Assembly: GCF_020707265.1 (NCBI RefSeq)
Contig: NZ_JAJFEQ010000001.1
Span: 186,001-250,000, forward strand
Length of the DNA: 64,000 nucleotides
DNA from: Massilia sp. IC2-477
Lineage (GTDB): Bacteria; Pseudomonadota; Gammaproteobacteria; Burkholderiales; Burkholderiaceae_D
Reading direction: 5' to 3'
Shown here: positions 17,878 through 26,724 of the stretch, piece after piece
Layout: the number at the start of each line of letters is the position of its first letter
Numbering within the stretch: position 1 is the stretch's first letter
Notes under the pieces: model-generated
Database searches by the model: none
What the model saw: only the letters and a program-made list of their open reading frames with translations
What the model was told of the DNA's origin: nothing
Made by a program: the position numbers and the translations under genes

Positions 17878-19017
17878 TCAGTCCAGTACGGATTCGTTGA
17901 GGGGGATGGCAGACGGGACGTCCAGCTGGCCGGGTTCGAGCGCCGGGCAGACGGTCTGCTCGCATTCGATGGTCAGGGCGGACAACTGCAGGCCGCGGCG
18001 GCAGGCCAGGCCCAGGTCCGCGCCTTCGCTGGCACCTTCGCTGCCGCTGTGCAGCGACCAGGCGACGGCGGCGGCAAAGGCGTCGCCCGCGCCGGTGACG
18101 TCGACCACGTCGACTGACGGCGCGTCCAGGCGCATCACGCCGGTGGGGGAGGTATACATGACGCCGCGCGCGCCGCGTGTGACGACCACGTCCTGCGCGC
18201 CCTGGCGCTGCACCTCGACGCAGGCGGCGCCGATGGCGGCGTCGCTGTCCAATTCACGGCCGACGCGTACCGCCAGCTCGCCTTCGTTCAGGATCAGCAG
18301 GCGCAGGCCGAGCAGGTTGTGCGGCAGGCGCGCCATCTTCGGCTCCGACACCGCCACCAGCACCAGCGGCACGCCGTCGCGCACCGAATCGTCGAGCAGG
18401 GCGGCGATGCTGTCACGCGGCAGGTTCAGGTCGGCCACCACCAGGGCGGCGCTGGCGCGCTGCTGCTGGCGGGTGGCGAGGAAGGCGGGGTTCAGGCGGT
18501 CGTTCAGCGCCATGTCGGCCAGCGCCACGACCATCTCGCCGTCCTGGTCCAGCACCGCGGTATAGGCGCCGCTGGCGACGCCGTCCAGGCGCAGTGCGCC
18601 GCGGGTGTCGATGCCGGCGTCCTCGGCATGGGCGAGCAGGGCGCGGCCGGAAGCGTCATTGCCGACCGCCGTGATCAGGGCCGTGGGGGCGCCCAGGCGC
18701 GCCAGGTTTTCCGCGATGTTGCGCGCCACGCCGCCGAAGGATTCATCCTGACTGGCCGGGTTCGAGGTGCCGAGCACCAGTCTGTCGAGGGTGCGCAGCT
18801 TGCGGTCCAGGTTGGAGGCGCCGATGCACAGGATCGGACGCTGGTCCGGCAGCACGTAGGCGCGTCCCAGGATGCGGCGTTCGCGCACCAGGGTGGCGAT
18901 GTAGTTCGCTACCGCCGAGCGCGACAAGCCCAGTTGGGTGGCAAGGTCCTGCTGCGAAATGAAGGGGTTCGCGCGGATCAACTCGTACAACTGTTCTTTT
19001 TTGGGCAGCTCGGTCAC
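17878..19017 (-). CDS. psuK: Pseudouridine kinase with N-terminal helix-turn-helix
   Basis: A 379-residue PfkB-family sugar kinase fused to a DNA-binding domain. Residues 1-55 form a winged helix of the Lrp/MarR type (SQQDLATQLGLSRSAVANYIATLVRER). The kinase has PfkB signature 1 (FGGVARNIAENLARLG) and signature 2 with the catalytic Asp (DVTGAGDAFAAAVAW). Coupling to psuG identifies the substrate as pseudouridine. The HTH suggests the enzyme also controls transcription in response to its substrate; an 18-base palindrome lies 21 bases upstream of its ATG. Similar HTH-kinase fusions exist (E. coli YeiI), so the domain order itself is known. Confidence 0.9.
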   Translation of the reverse strand: MTELPKKEQLYELIRANPFISQQDLATQLGLSRSAVANYIATLVRERRILGRAYVLPDQRPILCIGASNLDRKLRTLDRLVLGTSNPASQDESFGGVARNIAENLARLGAPTALITAVGNDASGRALLAHAEDAGIDTRGALRLDGVASGAYTAVLDQDGEMVVALADMALNDRLNPAFLATRQQQRASAALVVADLNLPRDSIAALLDDSVRDGVPLVLVAVSEPKMARLPHNLLGLRLLILNEGELAVRVGRELDSDAAIGAACVEVQRQGAQDVVVTRGARGVMYTSPTGVMRLDAPSVDVVDVTGAGDAFAAAVAWSLHSGSEGASEGADLGLACRRGLQLSALTIECEQTVCPALEPGQLDVPSAIPLNESVLD

Positions 19018-19037
19018 GGTCGTCGGCGGAGGTTTCC

Positions 19038-19055
19038 GATAAACAAATGTTTATC
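19038..19055. promoter_or_regulatory. Palindromic operator candidate upstream of psuK
   Basis: GATAAACAAATGTTTATC: two perfect 8-base arms (GATAAACA / TGTTTATC) around AA. A related half-site, TAAATGTTTT, follows at 19065-19074. The position directly in front of psuK, whose product has a DNA-binding domain, suggests autoregulation. Confidence 0.65.
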
Positions 19056-19145
19056 GATACTAGGTAAATGTTTTGCAACTGTCAAAACAATCTTGGTGTG
19101 CTGTATCTGCATGTCAACAATACACCGTTTGATTTATTTTTTAAA

Positions 19146-19175
19146 CCAATAAATCGACAAGAAAAATGGTATTTG
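19146..19175 (+). promoter_or_regulatory. Shared nucleoside-regulon element, copy 2 (xapA)
   Basis: This 30-base block contains AATAAAT, CAAG and AAAATGGTATTTG and matches 25 of 30 positions with the minus-strand block at 10567-10538. ATGCATA follows at 19194-19200, at the same spacing as in copy 1, and a good -10 box (TATAAT) lies at 19203-19208. No good -35 is seen, so the block may bind an activator at about -55. Confidence 0.7.
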
Positions 19176-19303
19176 CCATACATATTCGCCCTCATGCATA
19201 GTTATAATATTCCGGCTGATATGTGCCCCTTGCTTACTGTTCTGTAGCAAAGCTGTGTCCAGCCTCCTCACACCATCTCCCGATTCCGCACACAAGGACG
19301 ACC

Positions 19304-20146
19304 ATGTTCAGCAATACCCCATTCGAAGCAGCAGAAGTCATCAAGGCCCGCAAGCCCGGTTTCGCACCGCGCGCTGCACTGATCCTGGGCTCCGGCCTGG
19401 GCGTGCTGGCCGAGCAGATGCTTGATGCCGTTTCGATCAGCTACGCCGACCTGCCGGGCTTCCCAATCAGCACCGTGCATGGCCACGCCGGCGAACTGGT
19501 GCTGGGTACCCTGGCTGGCGTGCCGGTCGTGTGCATGAAGGGCCGCGGCCACTTCTACGAAGGTTACGGCGCCAACGTCATGACCTCGGCCGTGCGCACC
19601 TTCAAGCTGATCGGCTGCGAAATGCTGCTGGTAACGAACGCCGCCGGCTCACTGCGCCCTGAAGTGGATGCGGGCAGTGTCGTGGTCCTGAACGACCACA
19701 TCAACCTGCTGCCGGGCAGCCCGATGGCCGGCCCGAACGACGAACGCTTCGGCCCGCGCTTCTTCAGCATGGCCAACGCCTACGACGCCGAGCTGCGCGC
19801 CCTGATCAAGGAAACCGCAGCAAGCAAGGGCATTACCCTGAACGAAGGCGTGTACCTGGCTTGCCCGGGCCCGAACTTCGAAACGGCCGCCGAAATCCGC
19901 GCATTCAAGGCGCTCGGCGCCGACGTGGTCGGCATGTCGGTGGTGCCGGAAGTGATTTCGGCGCGCCACTGCGGCCTGAAGGTCGCCGGCATCTCGGCGA
20001 TTACCAACCTGGCCGAGGGATTGAGCCCGTTCCCGCTGTCGCACGAGCAGACCCTGAAGTACGCCGCGATCGCGGCCAAGGACCTGGTCACCCTGATCCA
20101 TTCCTTCATCGAGCGCTTCGGTTCGACCCCGCGCAGCGCCGCTTAA
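19304..20146 (+). CDS. xapA: Xanthosine/purine nucleoside phosphorylase
   Basis: A 280-residue family-2 purine nucleoside phosphorylase that converts purine nucleosides plus phosphate to free base and (deoxy)ribose 1-phosphate. Motifs include ILGSGLGVLAEQM (phosphate loop), STVHGHAGELVLG, CMKGRGHFYEGYG, TNAAGSLRPEV and GMSVVPEVISARHCGLKV, ending in SAITNLAEGLS. The text is closest to E. coli XapA, which also takes xanthosine. The ATG at 19304 has AAGGA upstream; the longer open frame lacks homology. It is the first gene of the xapA-deoB-deoC-aldh-deoA-cdd run and is preceded by the conserved promoter block. Confidence 0.93.
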   Translation: MFSNTPFEAAEVIKARKPGFAPRAALILGSGLGVLAEQMLDAVSISYADLPGFPISTVHGHAGELVLGTLAGVPVVCMKGRGHFYEGYGANVMTSAVRTFKLIGCEMLLVTNAAGSLRPEVDAGSVVVLNDHINLLPGSPMAGPNDERFGPRFFSMANAYDAELRALIKETAASKGITLNEGVYLACPGPNFETAAEIRAFKALGADVVGMSVVPEVISARHCGLKVAGISAITNLAEGLSPFPLSHEQTLKYAAIAAKDLVTLIHSFIERFGSTPRSAA

Positions 20147-20164
20147 ACCCTTTAGCGAGATCCC

Positions 20165-21358
20165 ATGTCACGCGCATTCATCCTCCTGCTTGACTCGTTC
20201 GGCCTGGGCGCCTTGCCCGACGCCGACAAGTACGGCGACGCAGGCGCCAATACCTTCGGCCACATCGCTGCCTGGGCCGCGAAAGAGGGCAAGCCGATGT
20301 CGCTGCCCAACCTCGAGCGCCTGGGCCTGGCCGCAGCCGCGCACAAGGCCAGCGGCGAATGGGCCGCGGGCTTCAGCCAGCGCGACGGTTTCCAGGGCGC
20401 CTGGGGCGTCGCGCGCGAGCAGTCGACCGGCAAGGACACGCAGAGCGGCCACTGGGAAATCGCCGGCGTGCCGGTGCTGTTCGACTGGGGCTACTTCCCG
20501 AAGACCGTGCCGTCCTTCCCCAAAGAGCTGACCGACAAGCTGCAAGCGCTGACGGGCGTGCCGGGCTGGCTGGGCAACTGCCACGCTTCGGGCACCACCA
20601 TCATCGACGAACTCGGCGACGAGCATGTCGCCAGCGGCAAGCCGATCCTCTACACCTCGGCTGACTCGGTGCTGCAGATCGCCGCGCACGAAGAGCACTT
20701 CGGCCTCGAGCGCCTGTACGAAGTCTGCGAAGCGGCGTATGAACTGGTCAAGCCCTACAACATCGGCCGCGTGATCGCGCGTCCCTTCCTGGGCGAGAAC
20801 GGCAAATACAAGCGCACCAGCAACCGCCACGATTACGCCGTGCCGCCGACCGCTCCAACGCTGCTGGATCACGTGAAGGATGCGGGCGGCGAGGTGATCG
20901 CACTGGGCAAGATCAGCGACATCTTCGCGGCCCAGGGCGTGACCCAGCTGATCAAGGGCGCCGACAACATGGCCCTGTTCGATCGCCTGGTCGAAGTGGC
21001 CGACACCGCGTCGTCGAAGTCCCTGACCTTCGTGAACTTCGTCGACTTCGACATGCACTTCGGCCACCGCCGCGACGTCGCCGGCTACTCGAATGCGCTG
21101 CACGAGCTGGACGCGCGCCTGCCGGAATTCATGGCGAAGCTGAAGGACGGCGACCTGGTCGTCATCACCGCCGACCACGGCTGCGACCCGACCGCGCCGG
21201 GCTCGGACCACACCCGCGAGCACATCCCGATGATCTTCTTCGGCCCGAACGTCGCCCCGCAGGAACTGCCGACCGCGAATACCTTCTCTGATATTGGCGC
21301 AACCCTTGCCAAGCACCTTGGCGTCAAACCCCTTTCGAACGGAACCGCACTGCTATGA
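20165..21358 (+). CDS. deoB: Phosphopentomutase
   Basis: A 397-residue metalloenzyme of the alkaline-phosphatase superfamily that interconverts (deoxy)ribose 1-phosphate and 5-phosphate. It opens with RAFILLLDSFGLGALPDADK (metal-binding Asp), has GKDTQSGHWEIAG with the phosphothreonine region, DFDMHFGHRRDVAGY, and late metal ligands in ITADHGCDPTAPGSDHTREHIP. The length is normal. It lies 18 bases after xapA and overlaps deoC by four bases (ATGA), so the products of XapA and DeoA flow straight to DeoC. Confidence 0.97.
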   Translation: MSRAFILLLDSFGLGALPDADKYGDAGANTFGHIAAWAAKEGKPMSLPNLERLGLAAAAHKASGEWAAGFSQRDGFQGAWGVAREQSTGKDTQSGHWEIAGVPVLFDWGYFPKTVPSFPKELTDKLQALTGVPGWLGNCHASGTTIIDELGDEHVASGKPILYTSADSVLQIAAHEEHFGLERLYEVCEAAYELVKPYNIGRVIARPFLGENGKYKRTSNRHDYAVPPTAPTLLDHVKDAGGEVIALGKISDIFAAQGVTQLIKGADNMALFDRLVEVADTASSKSLTFVNFVDFDMHFGHRRDVAGYSNALHELDARLPEFMAKLKDGDLVVITADHGCDPTAPGSDHTREHIPMIFFGPNVAPQELPTANTFSDIGATLAKHLGVKPLSNGTALL

Positions 21359-22311
21359 CCCAGCCCCTGGATTTCAAACGTAACACCGCCGTCGGCCTCG
21401 ACCTCGGCCTGGTCAAGCACGTCAAGGTGAACCGCAACGCGGCCGACCGCCGCGCCGCCAGCCTGGCGAACCGTCGTACCGTCAAGAAGGAATACCAGGC
21501 TGCCTGGCTGGTGCGCGCCGTCGAGTGCATGGACCTGACCACCCTGGGCGGCGACGACACCCCGGGCCGCGTCGAGCGCCTGTGCATGAAGGCGATGCGC
21601 CCGCTGCGTTCCGACCTGATGCAGGCCCTCGGCCTGGAATCGCTCACCACCGGCGCCGTCTGCGTGTACCACGAGATGATCGGGCCGGCCGTGAAGGTGC
21701 TGCAGGGCCGCCTGCCGATCGCTGCGGTGTCGACCGCCTTCCCGGCCGGCCTGTCCAGCCTGGAAACCAAGCTGCGCGAGATCGAACTGTCGGTGGCCGC
21801 CGGTGCGACCGAGATCGACATCGTGATCACCCGCCAGCACGTCCTGACCGGCAACTGGCAAGCCCTGTACGACGAGATGGTGGCTTACCGCCAGGCTTGC
21901 GGCGAAGCGCACGTCAAGGCGATCCTTGCCACCGGCGACATCGTCACCCTGGACAACGTGGCCAAGGCCTCGATGGTCTGCATGATGGCCGGCGCCGATT
22001 TCATCAAGACCTCGACCGGTAAAGAGGGCGTCAACGCCACCATCCCGGTGTCGCTGGTGATGACCCGCGCGATCCGCGACTACTACGAGCAGACCGGCTT
22101 CCAGGTCGGCTACAAGCCGGCCGGCGGCGTCTCGACTGCCAAGGCCGCGCTGCAGTACCTGACCGTGATGAAGGAAGAACTCGGCAACGACTGGCTGCGG
22201 CCGCACCTGTTCCGCATCGGCGCCTCGAGCCTGATGACCGACATCGAACGCCAGCTCGAACACTACGTGACCGGCAACTACTCGGCCGCCCATCGCCACG
22301 CGCAACCATAA
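21355..22311 (+). CDS. deoC: Deoxyribose-phosphate aldolase
   Basis: A 318-residue class I aldolase splitting 2-deoxyribose 5-phosphate into glyceraldehyde 3-phosphate and acetaldehyde. The Schiff-base Lys is in DFIKTSTGK (about residue 218) and the assisting Lys in GYKPAGGVST (about 254). It is longer than the ~220-260-residue short forms; the extra ~60 residues at the N-terminus (KHVKVNRNAADRRAASLANR) are typical of the long proteobacterial/animal-like type. It overlaps deoB and precedes an aldehyde dehydrogenase that could consume its acetaldehyde. Confidence 0.96.
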   Translation: MTQPLDFKRNTAVGLDLGLVKHVKVNRNAADRRAASLANRRTVKKEYQAAWLVRAVECMDLTTLGGDDTPGRVERLCMKAMRPLRSDLMQALGLESLTTGAVCVYHEMIGPAVKVLQGRLPIAAVSTAFPAGLSSLETKLREIELSVAAGATEIDIVITRQHVLTGNWQALYDEMVAYRQACGEAHVKAILATGDIVTLDNVAKASMVCMMAGADFIKTSTGKEGVNATIPVSLVMTRAIRDYYEQTGFQVGYKPAGGVSTAKAALQYLTVMKEELGNDWLRPHLFRIGASSLMTDIERQLEHYVTGNYSAAHRHAQP

Positions 22312-22329
22312 AACAGCAACGGATTCGTC

Positions 22330-24708
22330 ATGCCAACTATTAAAGAGATTCTTCAGACTATGGATTACGGCCCCGCACCAGAAAGCACCAAGGAAGCGAA
22401 TGCGTGGCTGGACCAGCATGGACGCCGTTTTGGCCTGTTCATCGATGGCGCATGGACGGAAGCTGCGACCACCTTCGCCACCAACAACCCGGCCGATGCC
22501 AGCGAACTGGCGCAAGTGACGCAAGCCACCGCGGACGACGTGGAACGCGCCGTGCAGGCCGCACGCCGCGCGCAGCCGGGCTGGGTGGCGCTGGGCGGCC
22601 ATGGCCGTGCCAAGATCATGTATTCGCTGGCGCGCCTGCTGCAGAAGCACTCGCGCCTGTTCGCCGTGCTCGAGACCCTGGACAACGGCAAGACCATCCG
22701 CGAAACCCGCGATGCCGACCTGCCGCTGGCCGCGCGCCACTTCTACCACCACGCCGGCTGGGCCCAGCTGCAGCAAGAAGAATTCGCCGACTACCGCGCC
22801 GTGGGCGTGGTCGGCCAGATCGTGCCGTGGAACTTCCCGCTGCTCATGCTGGCATGGAAGATCGCTCCGGCGCTGGCCGCCGGTAACACCATCGTCTTCA
22901 AGCCGGCCGAGTTCACGCCGCTGACCGCACTGCTGTTCGCCGAGATCTGCCAGCAGGCCGGCGTGCCGGCGGGCGTGGTCAACATCGTCACCGGCGACGG
23001 CGCCGTGGGCGAAGCCATCGTCAACCACCCGGGCATCGACAAGCTGGCCTTCACCGGCTCGACCGAAGTCGGCCGCATCATCCGCAAGGCGACGGCCGGC
23101 ACCGGCAAGAAGCTGTCGCTGGAACTGGGCGGCAAGTCGCCCTTCATCGTGTTCGACGATGCGGACCTCGACGCCGCTGTCGAAGGCCTGGTCGATTCGA
23201 TCTGGTTCAACCAGGGCCAGGTCTGCTGCGCCGGCTCGCGCCTGCTGGTGCAGGAATCGGTGTATGACCGCTTCATCGCCAAGGTCAAGGCACGCATGCA
23301 GAACCTGCGCGTCGGCTCGCCGCTGGATAAATCGAACGACATCGGCGCGCTGGTCGATCCGATCCAGCAGCAGCGCATCCACGGTCTGGTGGAATCGGCA
23401 CGCGCCGAAGGTTGCGAAATCTGGCAGCCTTCGTGCGAAGCGCCGACCGCCGGTTCCTGGTACCTGCCGACCCTGATCACCGGCGCCTCGACCTCGGCCG
23501 CCGTCGCGCAAGCCGAAATCTTCGGCCCGGTGCTGGTGGCGATGAGCTTCCGCACCCCGAGCGAAGCGGTACAGCTGGCAAACAACACCGTGTACGGCCT
23601 GGCCGCCTGCGTGTGGTCGGAATCGATCTCGCTGGCGCTGGACGTGGCGCCGCAGATCAAGGCCGGTGTGGTGTGGATTAACACCGCCAACCAGTTCGAC
23701 GCAGCCTGCGGCTTCGGCGGCTACAAGGAATCGGGCTTCGGCCGCGAAGGCGGCAAAGAGGGCATGTACGAATACCTGACCCCGTTGTCGGAAGATGCAC
23801 GCCCGGCCGCGCCGGTGGCGCCTGAAAAGGGCCGCGTCAAGGCATCGGAAGAGGGCAGCCCGTTTGCCGTCGACCGCACCGCCAAGCTGTACATCGGCGG
23901 CAAGCAGGCGCGCCCGGACGGCGCCTACAGCCGCGCGATCAACGGCGCCAACGGCGCCTTCCTGGCCGACGTCGGCGAAGGCAATCGCAAGGACATCCGC
24001 AACGCGGTGGAAGCGGCGCACAAGGCATCCGGCTGGTCCAAGGCCACCGCGCACAACCGCGCCCAGGTGCTGTACTACATCGCCGAGAACCTGGCGATCC
24101 GCGCCGACGAATTCGCCCAGCGCATCGCCGCGCAGACCGGTGCGAAAGACGCCGCTCGCGAAGTCCAGGCCTCGATCGAGCGCCTGTTCTACTGGGCCGC
24201 ATGGTGCGACAAGTACGACGGCCAGGCCCACCAGCCGCCGATGCACGGCATCACCGTGGCCCTGAACGAACCGGTCGGCGTGATCGGCATCATCTGCCCG
24301 AACGAGAACCCGCTGCTGGGCTTCATCTCGCTGGTCGCCCCGGCGCTGGCATTGGGCAACCGTGTGGTGGCTGTACCGTCGGAGGCCGCACCGCTGTCGG
24401 CGACCGACCTGTACCAGGTGCTGGATACTTCGGACCTGCCGGGTGGTGCGCTGAACATCGTCACTGGTTCGGCTTCCGAACTGGCGCGCACGCTGGCGTC
24501 GCACTCGGACGTGGATGCGGTGTGGCGTCATGATGGTTCGGCGGAAGGCTGCGCGGAAGTGGAACGCCTGTCGGCTGAATCGCTCAAGCGCACCTGGGTC
24601 GGCGGCGCTAAGGGCCGTGACTGGTTCGATGCGAAGCAGGCCTGCGGCCGCACCGTGCTGCAGCACGCTTCGCAAGTCAAGAACGTCTGGATTCCGTACG
24701 GCGTTTAA
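22330..24708 (+). CDS. Two-domain aldehyde dehydrogenase (ALDH16-like)
   Basis: A 792-residue protein made of a full aldehyde dehydrogenase (about residues 35-490) followed by a second, incomplete ALDH domain (about 515-790). Domain 1 has VGVVGQIVPWNFPLLM, the general base Glu in LELGGKSP (about 265) and the catalytic Cys in GQVCCAG (about 299). Domain 2 retains a Rossmann part (VGVIGIICPNENPLLG) but has no GQxC catalytic site and stops early after KRTWVGGAKGRDW. This is the layout of the ALDH16 family, where domain 2 is structural. In this operon it likely oxidises acetaldehyde from DeoC to acetate. It follows deoC by 18 bases. Confidence 0.88.
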   Translation: MPTIKEILQTMDYGPAPESTKEANAWLDQHGRRFGLFIDGAWTEAATTFATNNPADASELAQVTQATADDVERAVQAARRAQPGWVALGGHGRAKIMYSLARLLQKHSRLFAVLETLDNGKTIRETRDADLPLAARHFYHHAGWAQLQQEEFADYRAVGVVGQIVPWNFPLLMLAWKIAPALAAGNTIVFKPAEFTPLTALLFAEICQQAGVPAGVVNIVTGDGAVGEAIVNHPGIDKLAFTGSTEVGRIIRKATAGTGKKLSLELGGKSPFIVFDDADLDAAVEGLVDSIWFNQGQVCCAGSRLLVQESVYDRFIAKVKARMQNLRVGSPLDKSNDIGALVDPIQQQRIHGLVESARAEGCEIWQPSCEAPTAGSWYLPTLITGASTSAAVAQAEIFGPVLVAMSFRTPSEAVQLANNTVYGLAACVWSESISLALDVAPQIKAGVVWINTANQFDAACGFGGYKESGFGREGGKEGMYEYLTPLSEDARPAAPVAPEKGRVKASEEGSPFAVDRTAKLYIGGKQARPDGAYSRAINGANGAFLADVGEGNRKDIRNAVEAAHKASGWSKATAHNRAQVLYYIAENLAIRADEFAQRIAAQTGAKDAAREVQASIERLFYWAAWCDKYDGQAHQPPMHGITVALNEPVGVIGIICPNENPLLGFISLVAPALALGNRVVAVPSEAAPLSATDLYQVLDTSDLPGGALNIVTGSASELARTLASHSDVDAVWRHDGSAEGCAEVERLSAESLKRTWVGGAKGRDWFDAKQACGRTVLQHASQVKNVWIPYGV

Positions 24709-24736
24709 GTATCGTTAGCGCTTGCATGGCGCATTG

Positions 24737-24817
24737 GTAGGGTGGGCGGCTTTGCCGCTCACGCGGTGGGGCAGATGCCAACTATCACCGCGTGGGCGGG
24801 AGACCCGCCCACCCTAC
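24737..24817. repeat. Nested inverted repeat between aldehyde dehydrogenase and deoA
   Basis: The outer arms are gtagggtgggcgg (24737-24749) and ccgcccaccctac (24805-24817), a perfect 13-base inverted repeat. Inside is a second pair, cgctcacgcggtg against caccgcgtgggcg. It occupies most of the 128-base gap in the deo operon and may stabilise or partly terminate the upstream mRNA. Confidence 0.8.
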
Positions 24818-24836
24818 GTTATAGAAAAGGTTTGAT

Positions 24837-26159
<1,323 letters not shown>

Positions 26160-26167
26160 GGCCCCAG

Positions 26168-26572
26168 ATGAAATACGCAAAACTGATCGACGAAGCGCGC
26201 GCCGCGCGCGAACTGGCCTACACCCCGTACTCGAAGTTCAAGGTGGGCGCGGCCCTGGAATGCAAGGACGGCCGCATTTTCCGCGGCTGTAATATCGAGA
26301 ACGCGTCCTACGGCCTGTGCAACTGCGCCGAGCGCACCGCCTTCTTCAGTGCGATCGCCCAGGGCTACCAGCCGGGCGACTTCACCGCGCTGGCGGTGAT
26401 CGGCCAAACCGACGGCCCGATCGCTCCCTGCGGCGCCTGCCGCCAGGTGATCCTGGAACTGGGCGGCAATGCGCTGCCGGTGGTGCTGACCAACCTGAAG
26501 GGCGACGTGTTCGAGACCACCGCCGCGGAACAACTGCCGAACGCCTTCGGCGGCCGCGACCTGAACACCTGA
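26168..26572 (+). CDS. cdd: Cytidine deaminase
   Basis: A 134-residue homotetramer-type cytidine deaminase producing uridine/deoxyuridine. Zinc-site motifs are NCAERTA (Cys plus catalytic Glu) and PCGACRQV (two Cys ligands), with the substrate motif GCNIENASYG. The length is standard. The ATG at 26168 follows the deoA stop by eight bases; a longer open frame upstream overlaps deoA in another frame and is not used. It ends the nucleoside operon before a strong terminator. Confidence 0.97.
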   Translation: MKYAKLIDEARAARELAYTPYSKFKVGAALECKDGRIFRGCNIENASYGLCNCAERTAFFSAIAQGYQPGDFTALAVIGQTDGPIAPCGACRQVILELGGNALPVVLTNLKGDVFETTAAEQLPNAFGGRDLNT

Positions 26573-26592
26573 GACCTCACTCTCTGATCACG

Positions 26593-26628
26593 AAGCGCTG
26601 CACGTGGCAACACGGCAGCGCTTTTTTG
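26593..26628 (+). terminator. Terminator of the deo operon
   Basis: A 9-bp stem (aagcgctgc / gcagcgctt), which extends through cgtg / cacg, is followed by six T. It lies 20 bases after the cdd stop. Confidence 0.95.
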
Positions 26629-26724
26629 TTTTCCGAACAGCAAGCAGACTGAGCTTCCTCAAAAGCAGATGTGCGATCCGGGCGTGTAATCGCCTGATCG
26701 CGTTGCATCGCGTGGGAGGAAACG

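Noticed and set aside
21085..24675. A 1196-codon open frame on the minus strand antisense to deoB, deoC and the aldehyde dehydrogenase
   Set aside because: It is the mirror of high-GC codon bias in three well-identified genes; its translation is His/Arg/Ala-rich without any domain, and it crosses gene boundaries.
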